Source: Garcia nutans (Eukaryota > Streptophyta > Magnoliopsida > Malpighiales > Euphorbiaceae). Taken from it: a stretch of DNA of 64,000 bases. Where the stretch lies: assembly GCA_947685225.1 (NCBI GenBank), contig CANTUV010000024.1:53968001-54032000 (forward strand). The letters are read 5' to 3'. This document shows positions 43,111-55,145 of the stretch, piece after piece; position 1 is the first letter of the stretch, and the number at the start of each line of letters is the position of its first letter. The notes beneath the pieces were generated by a model. The model did no database searches. It had not been told where the DNA came from and saw nothing but the letters and a program-made list of their open reading frames with translations. A program made the position numbers and the translations under genes.

Positions 43111-43431
43111 AACCCAAAGGCATATGAGAGCTCGAGGAACTATAAGGATCGCACTAAAGCACTTCATGACAGATTTATTGTGCGACAGACACTGAGTCCA
43201 GGTATGAAAGTTTTACTTTTTAATTCTCGACTCCGTCTATTTCCAGGTAAACTCAAGTCTCGATGGAGTGGCCCTTTCGAGGTAACTAAGGTATGTCCTT
43301 CTGGTGCCATTGAATTGCTTAACTCTCGAGCCAATAAGACTTTTAAAGTAAATGGACAGAGAGTTAAACCATATAAAGAAGGATTTCAAGAAGTGAGGAT
43401 CATTGACAGCACTTTGATCCACGAGCCCTAG
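43111..43431 (+). pseudogene. E integrase C-terminus after an internal deletion
   Basis: Right after ...VGETQRCL the reading becomes AYESSRNYKDRTKALHDRFI, LSPGMKVLLFNSRLRLFPGK and LKSRWSGPFEVTKVCPSGAI, the C-terminal part of an Athila integrase, ending at TAG 43431. RT, RNase H and the integrase zinc and DDE domains are missing, so at least 3 kb was lost near 43100-43115. The frame stays open across the junction, giving a gag-PR-INT-tail product type. Confidence 0.88.
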
Positions 43432-45050
43432 ACTTTGCAGTGATGTCCAGCTTTATGACATTAAAGAAGCGCTAAATGGGAGGCAACCCATCGGTTTGCA
43501 TTTCTTTTTCATAGTTATAATTTTATATTTAGCAATTTTGATTTTATGTTTAGTTTAAATAAATGGAAACCCTAAAGCTCTCTTGTATTTTGTTTTTGAA
43601 CATTTGTGTTTGTGATGAAAAGTTAGGGTTTTGCCTCACCAGGGTACGATGGAAGACAGGTTGTCCTTTAACTCTTTCTCTTTATTATTCTTGTTTTCCA
43701 TTGAGGACAATGTAAATTCTAAAGTGTGGGGTAATCTTTAAGCTTTTCTTTAATTTTTGTTTTGTTTGTCTTTGTGTGTTATTTTGTACATTGTGCAAGG
43801 CATAATTGTTGAATACTTATTGACTTTTTCTGTGATTCTAGCATTATAGTTGAGACTTTAGTATCAGCATAGAGATTAGCATTTGAATTCATTCAGGATC
43901 AATTTTCACATTCTGCAATTCATGACATATAAATTTTTGAGAACCCACCTTTGTGAGTTTTGAGCCTTATAGATTGAATATTAGTGTCAATTGATTTTCT
44001 TTTCTTAAGTGTGCTTATTCATGATTTTGCATCTCTAGAGCTTGCTTTTGCATACTAATTGAACTCACATTATGATTTTATCTCAAGTTTTAAAATGATG
44101 AAGGCAAATTAGGCTAGCCCTTTAGCTTAAAAAGACCTCCCTCAATATTGAATTCCTTAGTGAGCCAAGTTGAGCCTTTGACCTTTTCTTGATTGATCAA
44201 CACAATTCATAACTCAACTTTTTCTTATTGTCATTATACCTGCATTAAGGAATGGAGTTTCTTATGATATGACAATAGGGTGGTTTGATTCAAAAGTGTG
44301 GGGTAAGCAAATAAAAAAAATTGTATTTGGGGTTGAAATGCATACTTTGCACAATGTATTTGCTAAGAGTTGGTTATTCTTTTCCTCTTTATTTTAAGCT
44401 AGATGTTCCATGCAATTTTATATTTTGTATATATATATATATATAAAAGGGAAATATAAAAAAAAAAGAAATAAAAGTGATAAATAAAAGTAAATAAAAA
44501 AAAGATATATATATATATATACAAAATTCATATATTTTCTAGCATTAGAGGAATGTTGACTCATGTATTTTTCTTTAAGTGTGCAAGTATGTAAGATTAT
44601 CAAGGATTGGTGAGTATGCCATTTGAGGGAGTTATGAGTTTCTTAGCAACAGTATTGTCTAATTTAGATACTTCATTTCATGATGCTCCAGCTTAAATGT
44701 CTTTTCTCACACCGTCATCTTAGCCCCATTACATCCAAATGAAAGACCTTAGGATTATTTCTTGAGAAAATCAGTGAGGGAGATTGGATAATTAAGCAAG
44801 TTTATGGTAGTATGCAGTCATGAGTGGTTTGAGTGATTAACTTATGAAATCGAGTGAAACACTTAGATGAGAGATGAGATTTGTATGTCTGGATTAATGA
44901 ATGAGTTAAGAAAATCCATGATTGAAGTAAATTGCAATTATTTATAGCTGAGTCATAAAGGATTTCATCTTATATACTGGAATTATAGTTAAGGTTGTTT
45001 GAGTTTTTAATTTATGCCATGTGAATTTGCTTGAGGACAAGCAAAGTTTT
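43432..45050 (+). other. E long 3' untranslated region
   Basis: About 1.6 kb without a gene. Athila elements usually have a long region here, sometimes with an envelope-like gene; I see no such gene. It contains CTAAAGTGTGGGGTAATC (43718-43735) and two later AAGTGTGGGGTA repeats, pre-echoes of the polypurine tract, plus (TA)n tracts at 44429-44445 and 44505-44520. Confidence 0.7.
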
Positions 45051-45064
45051 AAGTGTGGGGTAGT
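45051..45064 (+). promoter_or_regulatory. Polypurine tract, element E
   Basis: AAGTGTGGGGTAGT directly precedes the 3' LTR. Near-copies of GTGTGGGGTA occur upstream at 43723 and 44296. Such duplicates have been noted in Athila-type elements as possible secondary priming sites; that link is inference. Confidence 0.72.
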
Positions 45065-46777
45065 TGTTTTGTTAGTTTTTGTTATAGATTTGTATCTTAT
45101 TTGTTATGATAATTATTGTTTTCTTTAGGTATTTTGTTAGTTTTAATATGCTTATTTAGCGTTTTCATTAATTTTGGTAGTTTTAATTTATTTAAGTGTT
45201 TATGTTATTTTTGTCCTAGTTTTTAGTGAGTGTTTATGTTTTGTTGGTTAATGCTCATTTAATTCTTGTTTAAAGTTTGTTTCAAGTTTTGTTTTAGGTT
45301 AAAAAGCTAAGGAACCAAGAAGAAGGAAAAAATCGACAGTAGCTAACACATGCAGAGGAAACCGCCAAGCCACTGGTCGTGTCCCATACCAAATTAAAGA
45401 GGAAGACCAAGACACAGGAGCAAACACATGCAAGGGACACGGCCAAGCTTGTGGCCGTGTCCCTCCAAAAAAGCTCCAACACGGCCAAGTTGCTTAAGAT
45501 TGGCCGTGTCTCACTTAAGTCCAAAGGAAAAAGAAAGATCAACATCAAGCAGTAGAAGACACAAGCAAGGGACACGGCTAAGCTTGTGGCCGTGTCCCTC
45601 CAAAATTGTCCAACACGGCCATATCACTCAATCACACCAAAGAACAAAAGAAGAAACTCTCACAGAAGCAAACACAAGCAAGGGACACGGCCAAGCTTGT
45701 GGCCGTGTCCCTCCAAAGACCTCCAACACGGCCAAGTCTTATCCAACTTGGCCGTGTCTCTCATGGACCAAAGACAACGCGGATTTTTGAGCGGAGGATT
45801 CATATAAATATTAAAAAAGTTAGGGTTTCCAGGGTTGTTGAGAATTTGAGTTTGGTTTCAGCCGTCAAAGAGAGTTTGAGGGTTTAACATTTGTTTTTCT
45901 TTGATTTTTGATTACACTTGGATTAAACTAGCTAGATTAGATTTGTTTTAGCCATTGATACATTCTTCTTGCATGATTTGAACAAGAGATTCTTCAGAAG
46001 CTTCAAGGAGTTTGTAATTTGGTTTTGTTCTTGAACTTTATCTCTTTATTTTCATTGGAATTGCATTTATGGATATTATCATGTCTAAATTGATTTCTTT
46101 GAATATTAATGAGATGAGTATGTTTGATAGCATTATGAATTAATTTTATCTAGTTTAGGGTTTGTATGGATCTGCTATGATTGTATGAATTGGTTATTAC
46201 TCTTAACTCAATTATTTCTTTAAGCCTTTCTTGAATGAAATATTATTAATATATAATTGATTGGCCACCAATTATGTGTTTTAGGTATTAGATGATGGAT
46301 TGAGAGATGAAGTCTAATGCTGGAAAAATTCAATTAAGGACTTAGGTGAATTAGATATATAACCTAGGAAAAGATTATTTCAATCGTAACAGGATTATTT
46401 GAGAAATGTTTGAATGCGAGAGCTTATTTCCTTTATTCAATTAATTAAGTTGCTTGAGATTTATTCTTTGAAATTAATTTGGTTAAGAGGAATAACCGTT
46501 CATGCATATAAATAGTAGAGAAGTGCAAACCCTAGACCCTTCTATTAAGTGAATCAAAACATCAGCTCAATTTACTTTTATTGTTTTAAACTTCGATCAA
46601 TTTGTCTTTATTAATTGTTAGCAATTTAAATTTATTCATTACTTGTTATTTATAATCTGATAATCAATTAGCTACTTTAGCTTCCTTGTGAGACAACCTT
46701 GGGGCGATCACCTTTGCTACAGCTACCTCGTATACTTGCGAGTGACGCTTTGTGGTAGAGTTAATTCGAGCACAACA
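45065..46777 (+). mobile_element. 3' LTR of Athila-like element E
   Basis: Starts TGTTTTGTTAG, ends TCGAGCACAACA. Very similar to the 5' LTR, with scattered substitutions and a few short indels, so the insertion is moderately young. It carries the same three hairpins, the middle one with a single arm mismatch (GGCTA for GGCCA). Confidence 0.92.
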
Positions 46778-46874
46778 GTCTAGAACCCAAAACCTCCACC
46801 ATCTCAAAAATTAAGTCTTATTGTTTTTCACTCTCTTTCACTAAAATTTCATATCATTCATGCAGGGGGCAAAC
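46778..46874 (+). mobile_element. C2 3' end and polypurine tract
   Basis: Element C2 resumes with GTCTAGAACCC, the broken CCAGA-type unit into which E inserted. It ends with the polypurine tract GCAGGGGGCAAAC (46862-46874). The same tract ends the G element (53125-53137, minus strand). Confidence 0.85.
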
Positions 46875-49114
46875 TGTAGACCCTAAATTTTTGACCTAGT
46901 CCGGTCCAATATATTTTATTTAGTCCAAAATAATTTTTGTGTTGTCCAATATATTTTAATTAGTCCAAAATAATTTTTGTTATCTTAATTAAAAAAATTT
47001 TGCTTTAGTATCTAATTTTTGTTAATAAAAAATAAAAATAAACAAATAAAAATCAAAAAATAAAAATAAAAAATCGGCGGCGAAAAAATCATCTTCGAAA
47101 ACCAGTGCGCGGGACGATGGCCTTGGGCCATTTCGCCCGTAGGAGTTTCCTGCGGGCGAAATGGCCCGCTGGCCAGTCCTTCGCCCCTGCCGCAGCCAAT
47201 TATGGCAACTTTTTTTTTCTCCAGCATAATTTTTCCGCAACAGTTTTTTTCTCCAGCGAAATTTTTTCGACACAAATTTTTTTGAAACCTATTGCAATTA
47301 GGTTTCGGTTTCCTTTTCTTATCAATATTATGTTCCGTGAATAATTAGGAATGGACTATAAAATTCTTCTATGAATAAAACCAAAAACAATACAAAAAAG
47401 GGGAAGAAATCGGAGGAGAAATAGGAACAAAAACTGGATCCAAAACTGAGTAGTAAAGGCAGTAAATCAATCCAATTTTTTTGAGAGAGAAGAAAAAACA
47501 ATTCAGGCAATTCAAAGGCAGCAAAGCTTGTCTTTGTTTTTGTTCGTCCAAGAAGAAATTTTTGGTGGAACCAACAAACGGAGGTATGCATCAATTATTT
47601 AAATTCTATTCTTCACAGTAGCTAAATCATCCCTTTGTTTCTTTTAATTCAAAAACCCTAAAACCTCAATTCACTTTTTCTAAAGTTTGAAAACCTTAAT
47701 TCGTTGCTTTGTTTTCCAAAAGATTAAAGTTATTAGTTTTGTTTCGTCAAAACCCCAATACCAAATTTTGTTTTCCAAATTCTCAAAACACTAAATTGAG
47801 TTCTGTTTCATTCCAAAAGCCTTAAAACTTCTTTTTTTGCTTCTATAAACTTTAAATCATTTTGTTTATTTTCATAAAACCTCATAAAATTATCAATTGA
47901 TTTTTAAATTCTAAAAATTAATTAATTTCCAGAAACCCTAAATCAAAAATTCTAAAACCCTAATTCAACTCCAAAAACCAAAACAGTGAACCCTAACCCC
48001 TTTAAAACCTTAAACCCTAATTTTTTCTAAACCCTAATCCTTTAAAACTTTAAAAACTATATAAACACAAATGTTATAATTTTACACAGTAAGCTTGAAA
48101 ACATAATTCAATGAGCAACCATAAGCCATAAATCTAAGTATTTTAAAGTGTTCAAACCCTAGTTTCATGATTTCACCATTCAAACACTAATTTGGTTAAT
48201 CAAAGAACTTTATCAACCTTTTAAAACATAAAGCCTTAATCTATTTTAATTCCTTTAAAAACTCACAGTAGCCTAATTCCACAAATTCCAAAACCCTAAA
48301 CACATGAAATAAAGAACCCTAAATGGAAACAGTAACCATAATTTAGATTTTTATTTGCCTTATTCAATTTTAATTTTGATTATGCTTTGATTTATTTTAT
48401 ATGCTTCAATTTATTTAAGTTCAATGCTTGGTTTATTTAATTTATCATGGATGGATGTTTACTCTCTATTGATATTTAATATCTTTGATGAATGATTTAT
48501 TTATGATGAATGGTTATTTAACTTTTATAAATTTATTTAGATTTCCAAAAGTTGTAAGAGGTATGTTTCCACTTGGTGGGTACCTCATTAGTTAAATATC
48601 ATGTAATTTAAATTGCTTTTATGTTTTAGAACCAATTTAAAGGGACATGTTTCTACCTTTCGGTGGGTGTCCTATTTAGGCATGGATTATGTAAGGACAT
48701 GTTTCCATCCTTGGATGGGTATCCATTTATTTGTTTTGTTTGGACATTGTTTTGATTTTCAATATATCGATGCTTTATTTTAATTTTTGTGTGTAATATG
48801 GACAATGTTGTTATATTTAAGAATTTTATAATATTAAGACCTGTAAAGGAGGCTGGTTCCAATGAACCAGGCATTGTGGGGGTGCTGGGCCATTTCTCAC
48901 CTTCCCCACACATACCCAACTTTCTGAACCCATTAGGGGGTTGGGAATTCCTTAGGAATTGAGTCATCCACCCCTTTCTTTTTCCTGGCCCGTCCGAGGA
49001 GCGACTCCATTTTCTCCGGACTTAGATCCGTGTTCTCTAAGGCCCTGAGCCTAAACAGTGCCAACGTCGCAAGAACTATTCCACCGGGAGTGGGGGCAAA
49101 AATCCCCGCTCACA
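46875..49114 (+). mobile_element. 3' LTR of Tat-like element C2
   Basis: Starts TGTAGACCC, ends CCCCGCTCACA, then CCATG. It is about 41 bases longer than the 5' LTR, almost wholly from the 43-base hairpin at 47125-47167. Same telo-box-like cluster at about 47650-48330. The TTAGGTTTCGGTTTCC segment near 47298 is shared with the 5' copy. Confidence 0.93.
47125..47167 (+). repeat. 15-bp-arm hairpin present only in the C2 3' LTR
   Basis: Arms GGGCCATTTCGCCCG and CGGGCGAAATGGCCC are perfectly complementary. The 13-base centre forms its own AGGA-GTT-TCCT stem. The 5' LTR has GATGGCTGCAGGCCAG at this place instead, so the hairpin was gained or lost after insertion or during reverse transcription. 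Confidence 0.88.
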
Positions 49115-49119
49115 CCATG

Positions 49120-50750
49120 TTGGTATTTTTTTAACCATGCACCTAGGAAAAGAGACTCACCATTTGTGTGTGGAAGTTATAAGTGTGGAAGGGACATCCT
49201 AACTATCTTTGTTTGTTTGTGCATACATGCATACATGCATACATACATTTGCATCTCATATCTTTGATCCTCTCTGGCTCACAGCCCTGGATTACAATAG
49301 TTTAAAAGCTTCTCACCGAAAGCAATGGAACTACAGCAAATTCAAAAGATGTTGGATGATGCCTTTGAAGTCAAGATGGAAGAATTAAAGTGGGCCCTAG
49401 TTGAGATCATGAAGAGTCAAATGGCTACAATGTTTGGAAACACTGCGGAAGCATCCGCAAGCTCCAAGAAAGACAAGGGAAAGGCTAAAGTTGGTGAAAT
49501 AGCTTTTGATGATGACAAGGTAGCCATTGATGATGATGATGACCGGGCTCAATACTTTCAAGATCCTCAAGATAAGAAGAAGGAGTCAAAGGTTATTGAA
49601 ATATCAGCCGTGGAAAAGACTGAAACTTCAGATATTGAGAAGTTGATCGCTGACCTAGAAAAGAAGTTTGAAAAGAAGCTAAAAATTGAAGAAATGTCTG
49701 AGGTGGACAAGTTATTTGAGCTTGATGAAGAGGTTATGTATAAGTTCAAGATGCCATCCTTTGCAAAGTTTGATGGAACTAGAAATCCTCATCTCCATGT
49801 GAAGTAATATATCACTACTATGTATTATGCCCAAGCTACTAGGGCTCAAACTTTAAGATACTCCATGCTCTCATTGGATCCTATTATCCAAAATTTGTTC
49901 AATACCTTAGATGATGGCACTCAAAAGAGATGGTATTTACTATACAAGGCCTTCATCCAACAATATGGATACAATGTTGAATTGAAAGTTACTTTCATAG
50001 AGGTGGAGTCCATTAGACAAAGGTCGAATGAGAATTTCATGGACTATATGAAGAGGTGGAGGAATAAGGCCGCATTGCTCAAAAGGAGGCCCGATGAATC
50101 GGATCAAATTAGAATGATTATGAGAGGGGTGCAGCCTAGCCTTCGTAAAAGAATGTCTCATACACTTATCCTGGATTTCAAAGACCTTTTGCAAGCTGGC
50201 TTGCAAATTGAAGAGTGGGAAAGGGAGAAGAACCACTTTTTGGCAAGAAGGAATGAGAAAGGAAACTACCAGTCTGGTAACCAAAGCATGCAAAAGGCAG
50301 TTGATGTTAATGCCACTGGCCAAGGAGGAAGAAGGCAGTTTTCAGAATTGAGAAGGCCGCTGTCTTGGGCTCTCAATAAGCTACAAAAGAAGGGATTATT
50401 AGAGCCCTTGAATACTCATCCTTTGCCTAACCCTCTTCCACCTAACTATAACACTAAGGCATTTTGCCAATTTCATCAAATGCAAGGATAAGACACTATA
50501 AATGTTTGAGATTGAGGCATAAAATCCAGAATTTGATTGATAATGGGAAATTGCCTAACCCGAACAAACCAAACACCAAAGACAATCCATTGCCAAGATT
50601 TAATAGAGTGCCACCATCGGCGACCTTCATGATTGGAGGAGGTTTGCATGAAAGTTTTGTCATGTCTTCATTCCAAGATGTAGATGGAGAAGCAACCAAA
50701 GAAGAAGTGGTATTTACTGAAATTGAAAAAGCAATAGTTGGTAAAAAGTA
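49120..50750 (+). pseudogene. C3 leader and gag (Tat-like)
   Basis: Leader 49120-49324, then ATG at 49325 (MELQQIQKMLDDAFEVKMEE). The frame is better than in C2: open to a TAA at 49807 (HVK-stop), then open from 49820 to 50491. Capsid motifs: KMPSFAKFDGTRNPHLHVK, SLDPIIQNLFNTLDDGTQKR, EVESIRQRSNENFMDYMKRW, LRKRMSHTLILDFKDLLQAG. The finger FCQFHQMQG ends at TAA where C2 has GHD. The spacer (NLIDNGKLPNPNKPNTKDNP, FMIGGGLHESFVMSSFQDV) continues to a stop at about 50751. Confidence 0.88.
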
Positions 50751-50894
50751 GTAATCTATTTTGCGGATGAATTTTGGGACTCAAGCGATATTGATGATGA
50801 TCTTGAGCCCAAAAATGAGGAATGGACCTGGTCCAAGCCTGAAGAAGATGGAGTGATGAACACTAGATCTGGTAAGCCTTATGCAAGGCCACTG
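50751..50894 (+). pseudogene. C3 start of the protease region
   Basis: Reads ADEFWDSSDIDDDLEPKNEE, WTWSKPEEDGVMNTRSGKPY, ARP. This is sequence deleted from C2. It is cut at 50894 by the LTR of G; CACTG (50890-50894) would be the target site. Confidence 0.7.
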
Positions 50895-53124
50895 TGTGAG
50901 CGAGGATTTTCTCCCTCACTCTCGGTGGAATGGTTCTTGCGACTTTGGCACGGTTAGGCTCGGGGCCTTAGAGAACATGGGCCTAAACTCAGAGAAAATG
51001 GAGTCACCACCCGAATGGGACGGGAAAAAAAAGTGGTTGATGACTCAATTCCTAAGGAATCCCCAATCCCCTAATGGGTTCAGAAAGTTAGGTACATGTG
51101 GGGAAGGTGAGAAATGTCCCAACACCCCCCACAACGCCCGGTTCATTAGAATCGGCCTCCTTTTCAGGTCTTAATATTATAAAATTCTTAAATATAATGA
51201 TATTATCCATACTACATGCGATCATAAGAATAAGTAAATACTTTATAAAAATCACAATAATGTCTAAACAAAATAAATAAATGGACACCCATCCGAGGAT
51301 GGAAACATTTCCTTACAACATCCATGTCTAAAACTAAATAGGACACCTACTGAAAGGTGGAAACGTGTCTTTTACATTAATTCCAAAATATGAAGATAAT
51401 TTAAATTACATGAAAATTAATTAATGAGGTACATAATCATGAAAACATACCTCCTATAATTTTAATAAATAAATAATAATTGAACAAATATTCATCCATG
51501 ATAAATTAAATAAATCAAACATTGAAATTAAATAAATCAATCATCAAAGATATAAATTGAAGATATAAATAAACCATTAATCAAAACATAAAACAAACAT
51601 ACTTCTAACTTAAATAAAGCAAATAAAGATACAATTTTAGGTTTGCATCTCAATTTAGGGTTTCTTAATTAACATTTAGGGTTTTGGGATTTTGGAATTA
51701 ACACAGTTATTATTATTATTATTTGAAATATTTAGCCTACTGTAATGAATTTGGAAAAATAGAATTGATTAGGATTTTATAGTTTTAAGAAAATAGTAGG
51801 GTTTTTAGTTAATCAAATTAGGGTTTAGGGCTAATGCAATGAGGGTTTTTAGAAAGAAATAAATTAAGGTTTGGTATTTATAAAAAATAATGTTTGTAGC
51901 TTAAGATTTTACATGAATTAGTGTTTAGAAAATAGAATTTAAGTTTTGTAGTTTAGAAGAAATAAACTTCTATGAAGATATATGAAAAAACTTTAATGAG
52001 GTTATTATGAGAGTATATTGACTAAATAATCATGCACTCGAAAGAACTTTAAGCTATTACTGAACTTGTTTTATATGAGTGACAATACAATATCATCAAA
52101 ATTGGCAGAAATTAAAACCGGAGATGCACAGGTTACTGGAACTTTAATTAGATGAAGAACGAACATATTCATATTTAAAACAATTAAAACATATAGAATT
52201 TATTTAACTTAAAGCATACCATCATTTGTTGGCTCCACCAAAATTATTTGAATGAGATTCTGGATGAGCTTTGGTATAGACAATGAGTACACTGCCTTTG
52301 TAGAGTCTCGTGTTATTGAACTTCCTCGTCTAGCCTTGCTGTTTCTTTTTATTTATCAAGCTTGTTAGGGTTTGTTGGTTGATTACTGAATTTTTCAGAG
52401 TTCCAGCAGCCAACCAAAAGCCAAAGGTTCCCAAAGACCCGATCCTTCTTCAGGTTTTTTAAAACATGTATTTATAATCACTCTATGAAAGTTTTCCTAT
52501 TTAAGAATGGTTTGTTCTGATGCATGTTGAATTCATAGGTTCGACACAAACTGAGACCATATCAAATTACAATTACTTGAATTCGATATAGACTGAGTCC
52601 ATATCGAATTAAAATGACTTTATTTTGATAGAAACTGAGCCTATATCAAAGTAGGTATCTAGATTCGACATGGAATTGAAAATAATTTCCCATATCAGAC
52701 TAGGAGAGCCCCATTTCGATATGGGGCTGCCCCATATCACAATGGGACCCCATTTCAATATGGGACAGCCTCATATTGAATTGGGGCTTCCTATTTGATA
52801 TGGGGAGCCCCATATCGAATTGGGAGGCCCCAATTTGATATGGGCCTTCCCCATGTTGAATTGGATGCCCTAATTCAACATGGGACACCCCTACTGCAAA
52901 AATCATCCGAATTAAGTTAAAAAGCATCAAAACCTTTGAATAGAACCTATTTTAGGGTTTAGTGCACCGCTGTCTTATAAAAATGAATCAAATCTTCTAA
53001 AATAGACCTAATTAGGGTTTTAAAAGTTTAATTGGCTTATTTTAGGTCTTATTGTAATACATTAGTCAAATCAAAGGTTTAGAATTAGCACCAGACTAGC
53101 TAGGGCCAAAATCAAAGGTCTACA
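50895..53124 (-). mobile_element. 3' LTR of Tat-like element G
   Basis: On the minus strand it starts TGTAGACCTTTGATTTTGG at 53124 and ends ATCCTCGCTCACA at 50895. Sequence blocks are shared with the C2 LTRs (AAACCCATTAGGGG-type, GGACACCCATCC, TTAGGGTTT clusters). A polypurine tract lies on its right (53125-53137), so this is the 3' LTR and the body of G lies to the right. It differs from the C2 LTR mainly in its first ~0.5 kb, which carries its own palindromes. Confidence 0.88.
52580..52900. repeat. CCCATATCGAATTGGG-type palindrome block in LTR G
   Basis: 52580-52610: AATTCGATAT/ATATCGAATT arms (10 bp) with an 11-base loop. 52797-52816: GATATGGGG-AG-CCCCATATC (9-bp arms). Between them lie many copies of CCCAT(A/T)T(C/T)GA(A/T)(A/T)TGGG in both directions. 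The block occupies the same relative place as the hairpin in the C2 3' LTR. Confidence 0.85.
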
Positions 53125-53137
53125 GTTTGCCCCCTGC
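53125..53137 (-). promoter_or_regulatory. Polypurine tract, element G
   Basis: Minus-strand GCAGGGGGCAAAC, identical to that of C2, adjoining the LTR start. Confidence 0.85.
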
Positions 53138-53711
53138 TTGAATGATCTTGAATTTATTCAAAGAGTGAAAAGCAACATGGTTTTGAATTGATTTTGGACA
53201 AAGATGATTCTGGACTCGGAATGATTCAAATTCTGGATCCAAGGTGAGTTCTGGACTCGAAAATAATTTTGGTTCTAGACCCGAAGTGAGTTCTAAACTC
53301 AAAAAATAATTTGGATTCTTGACCCGGAGTGAGTTCTGGACTCAAAAAATAACTTGGACTCTAGACCCGGAGTGGGTTCTGAACTCAAAAAATGATTTGG
53401 TTTAGGTACTTAGACCCGAGAATGGGTACTTGGACCCGAGACTGAATTTTTGGGTTCTCGACACTAAACTAGATTTTGGATTCTCGACCTGAGACTGAAT
53501 TTTGGGTACTTGACCCAAGACTAGATTTTTAGGTGCTTGACCCAAAACTGGATTTAGGATTCTTGACCCGAAACTGGATTTGGGTGCTCGACCTGAAACT
53601 GGATTTTTGGGTTCTCTACCTAAAACTGAATTTTGGGTGCTCGACTCAAAATTGGATTTTTAGGTGCCTGTAATTGGATTTTGGGTACTTGACCTGAGAT
53701 AAGACTTGGGT
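53138..53711 (-). repeat. Hairpin array 2 in G, first part
   Basis: On the minus strand, repeated GAGT-CCAGA-ACTC, GGGT-CTAGA-ACC, GGGT-CAAGA-ATCC, then units with CGAGA/CGAGC/CAAGC loops (GGGT-CGAGC-ACCC). Same family, orientation and location as the array in C2. The right end TGGGT (53707-53711) is the duplicated target of F. Confidence 0.82.
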
Positions 53712-54646
53712 TGTAATACCCCGATACCCTATATAAGTACTATGCGTATACCTAGTATACATACAGTAAATATATAAAGTATAAGGATGTCACTTTTCGT
53801 TACCTTTTAAAAACCTGTAACAGAGTTCAAACCATAATACATTAATTTAAATAACATTTACAACATCATTATCTTTATCAAAACTTCATTTATACATATA
53901 AATACTCTCTCATCAGAAATACATCATAATTAAAGTTCAGAAATACATCATAATTAAAATTTATACATGTATGCATTACCCTCTAGTTGGTCTCGACAAA
54001 CTTTACTCTTCTTGTGGCATAATAAAAGACTTCATATCTTCCATCTATATACCTGCGCGAATAAACACCCGAGCTAAGCCAGAGAGCTTAGTAGTCCAAC
54101 TATAAAATATAAACATATAGTATAGAAGTATTGACATATAATGATACATCAATTCAATATATAATTAGTTCTTATCATATCTTCTTTTCTTTTTAATTTC
54201 ATCTTTAATATATCCTAGCTAATTTCAAAAATGATGTACATATACACATAATATTATCACCAACCCCAATGCATCACCAATACTCAAAACCAATATATTG
54301 ATACCCCTACATTATATATACCATACCAATCATTATTGCAATACACAAATTACATATCATACAAATCATAAATCACATTTCCAATAAAGACAACCTTTAT
54401 CATCAACCACAATTCATTTACATATTACACTTAATAACATTATATTATTCACAATTCACCAAGCATAATTCATTATTAATACTCACAATCAATATTTCAA
54501 TACTTGCAATTCACATTGACAATAAAGACAGACTCGGGCCCAAAACACTAATATGTTATTCAAAGTTCAGAGTTACTGCTTTGGTCTATAATCATAATTA
54601 TCAAGCCCGTAGGCATCATATATCAATATCTCTATCCATGGATAGC

Positions 54647-54826
54647 GTAACAGACCCAGTCTCTTGGATCATCAACTCGGCTAAACTCGAGGTGATCCTC
54701 AACCCGGCAAGACTGTTACCAATCATATATCTCATAATCACAATTTCTCATAGTGTAACAGACCCAGTCTCTTGGATCTCAATTCAACTCAAAATGAAGA
54801 GATCCTCAACCCGGCAAGACTGTTAC
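54647..54826. repeat. Tandem GTAACAG...CTGTTAC hairpins in LTR F
   Basis: Two hairpins, 54647-54719 and 54755-54826. Each has GTAACAG/CTGTTAC ends and an inner stem: GGATCA/TGATCC in the first, GGATCTC/GAGATCC in the second. The inner change A:T to T:A keeps pairing. The right LTR has the same pair near 61231-61410. Confidence 0.8.
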
Positions 54827-54949
54827 TTTTTTTTCATTTTATAGACATGCCTCCAAACTCAGAACTCTGAAATCGAATAACACATTAGTTACACAATTCA
54901 TTTATTATTTCATTATCCATTTCATTCTCAATTGAATCATTATCTAGGC

Positions 54950-55145
54950 AAACATGCCTCATTTATCACAATTGAATCATCATAGCCAATCACAATGGCT
55001 TCACATCTCATTTGAATCATCATTGCCAATCACAGTGGCTTTATATCCCATTTAAATCATCATTGCACATTTGAATCATCATATCACATTTCATTCATTA
55101 TATCACATTTGAATCATCATAGCCAATCACAATGGCTTCACATCA
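54950..55145. repeat. ~39-bp repeats with GCCAATCACAATGGC in LTR F
   Basis: Several copies of CATTTGAATCATCAT followed by AGCCAATCACAATGGCTTCACA, some partial. AGCCA/TGGCT arms enclose ATCACAA. The same is found at about 61530-61735 in the right LTR. Confidence 0.75.

Noticed and set aside
43432..45050. Possible envelope-like gene in the Athila-like element
   Set aside because: The expected position holds only short broken frames with no signal peptide or membrane segments; nothing supports an env gene.
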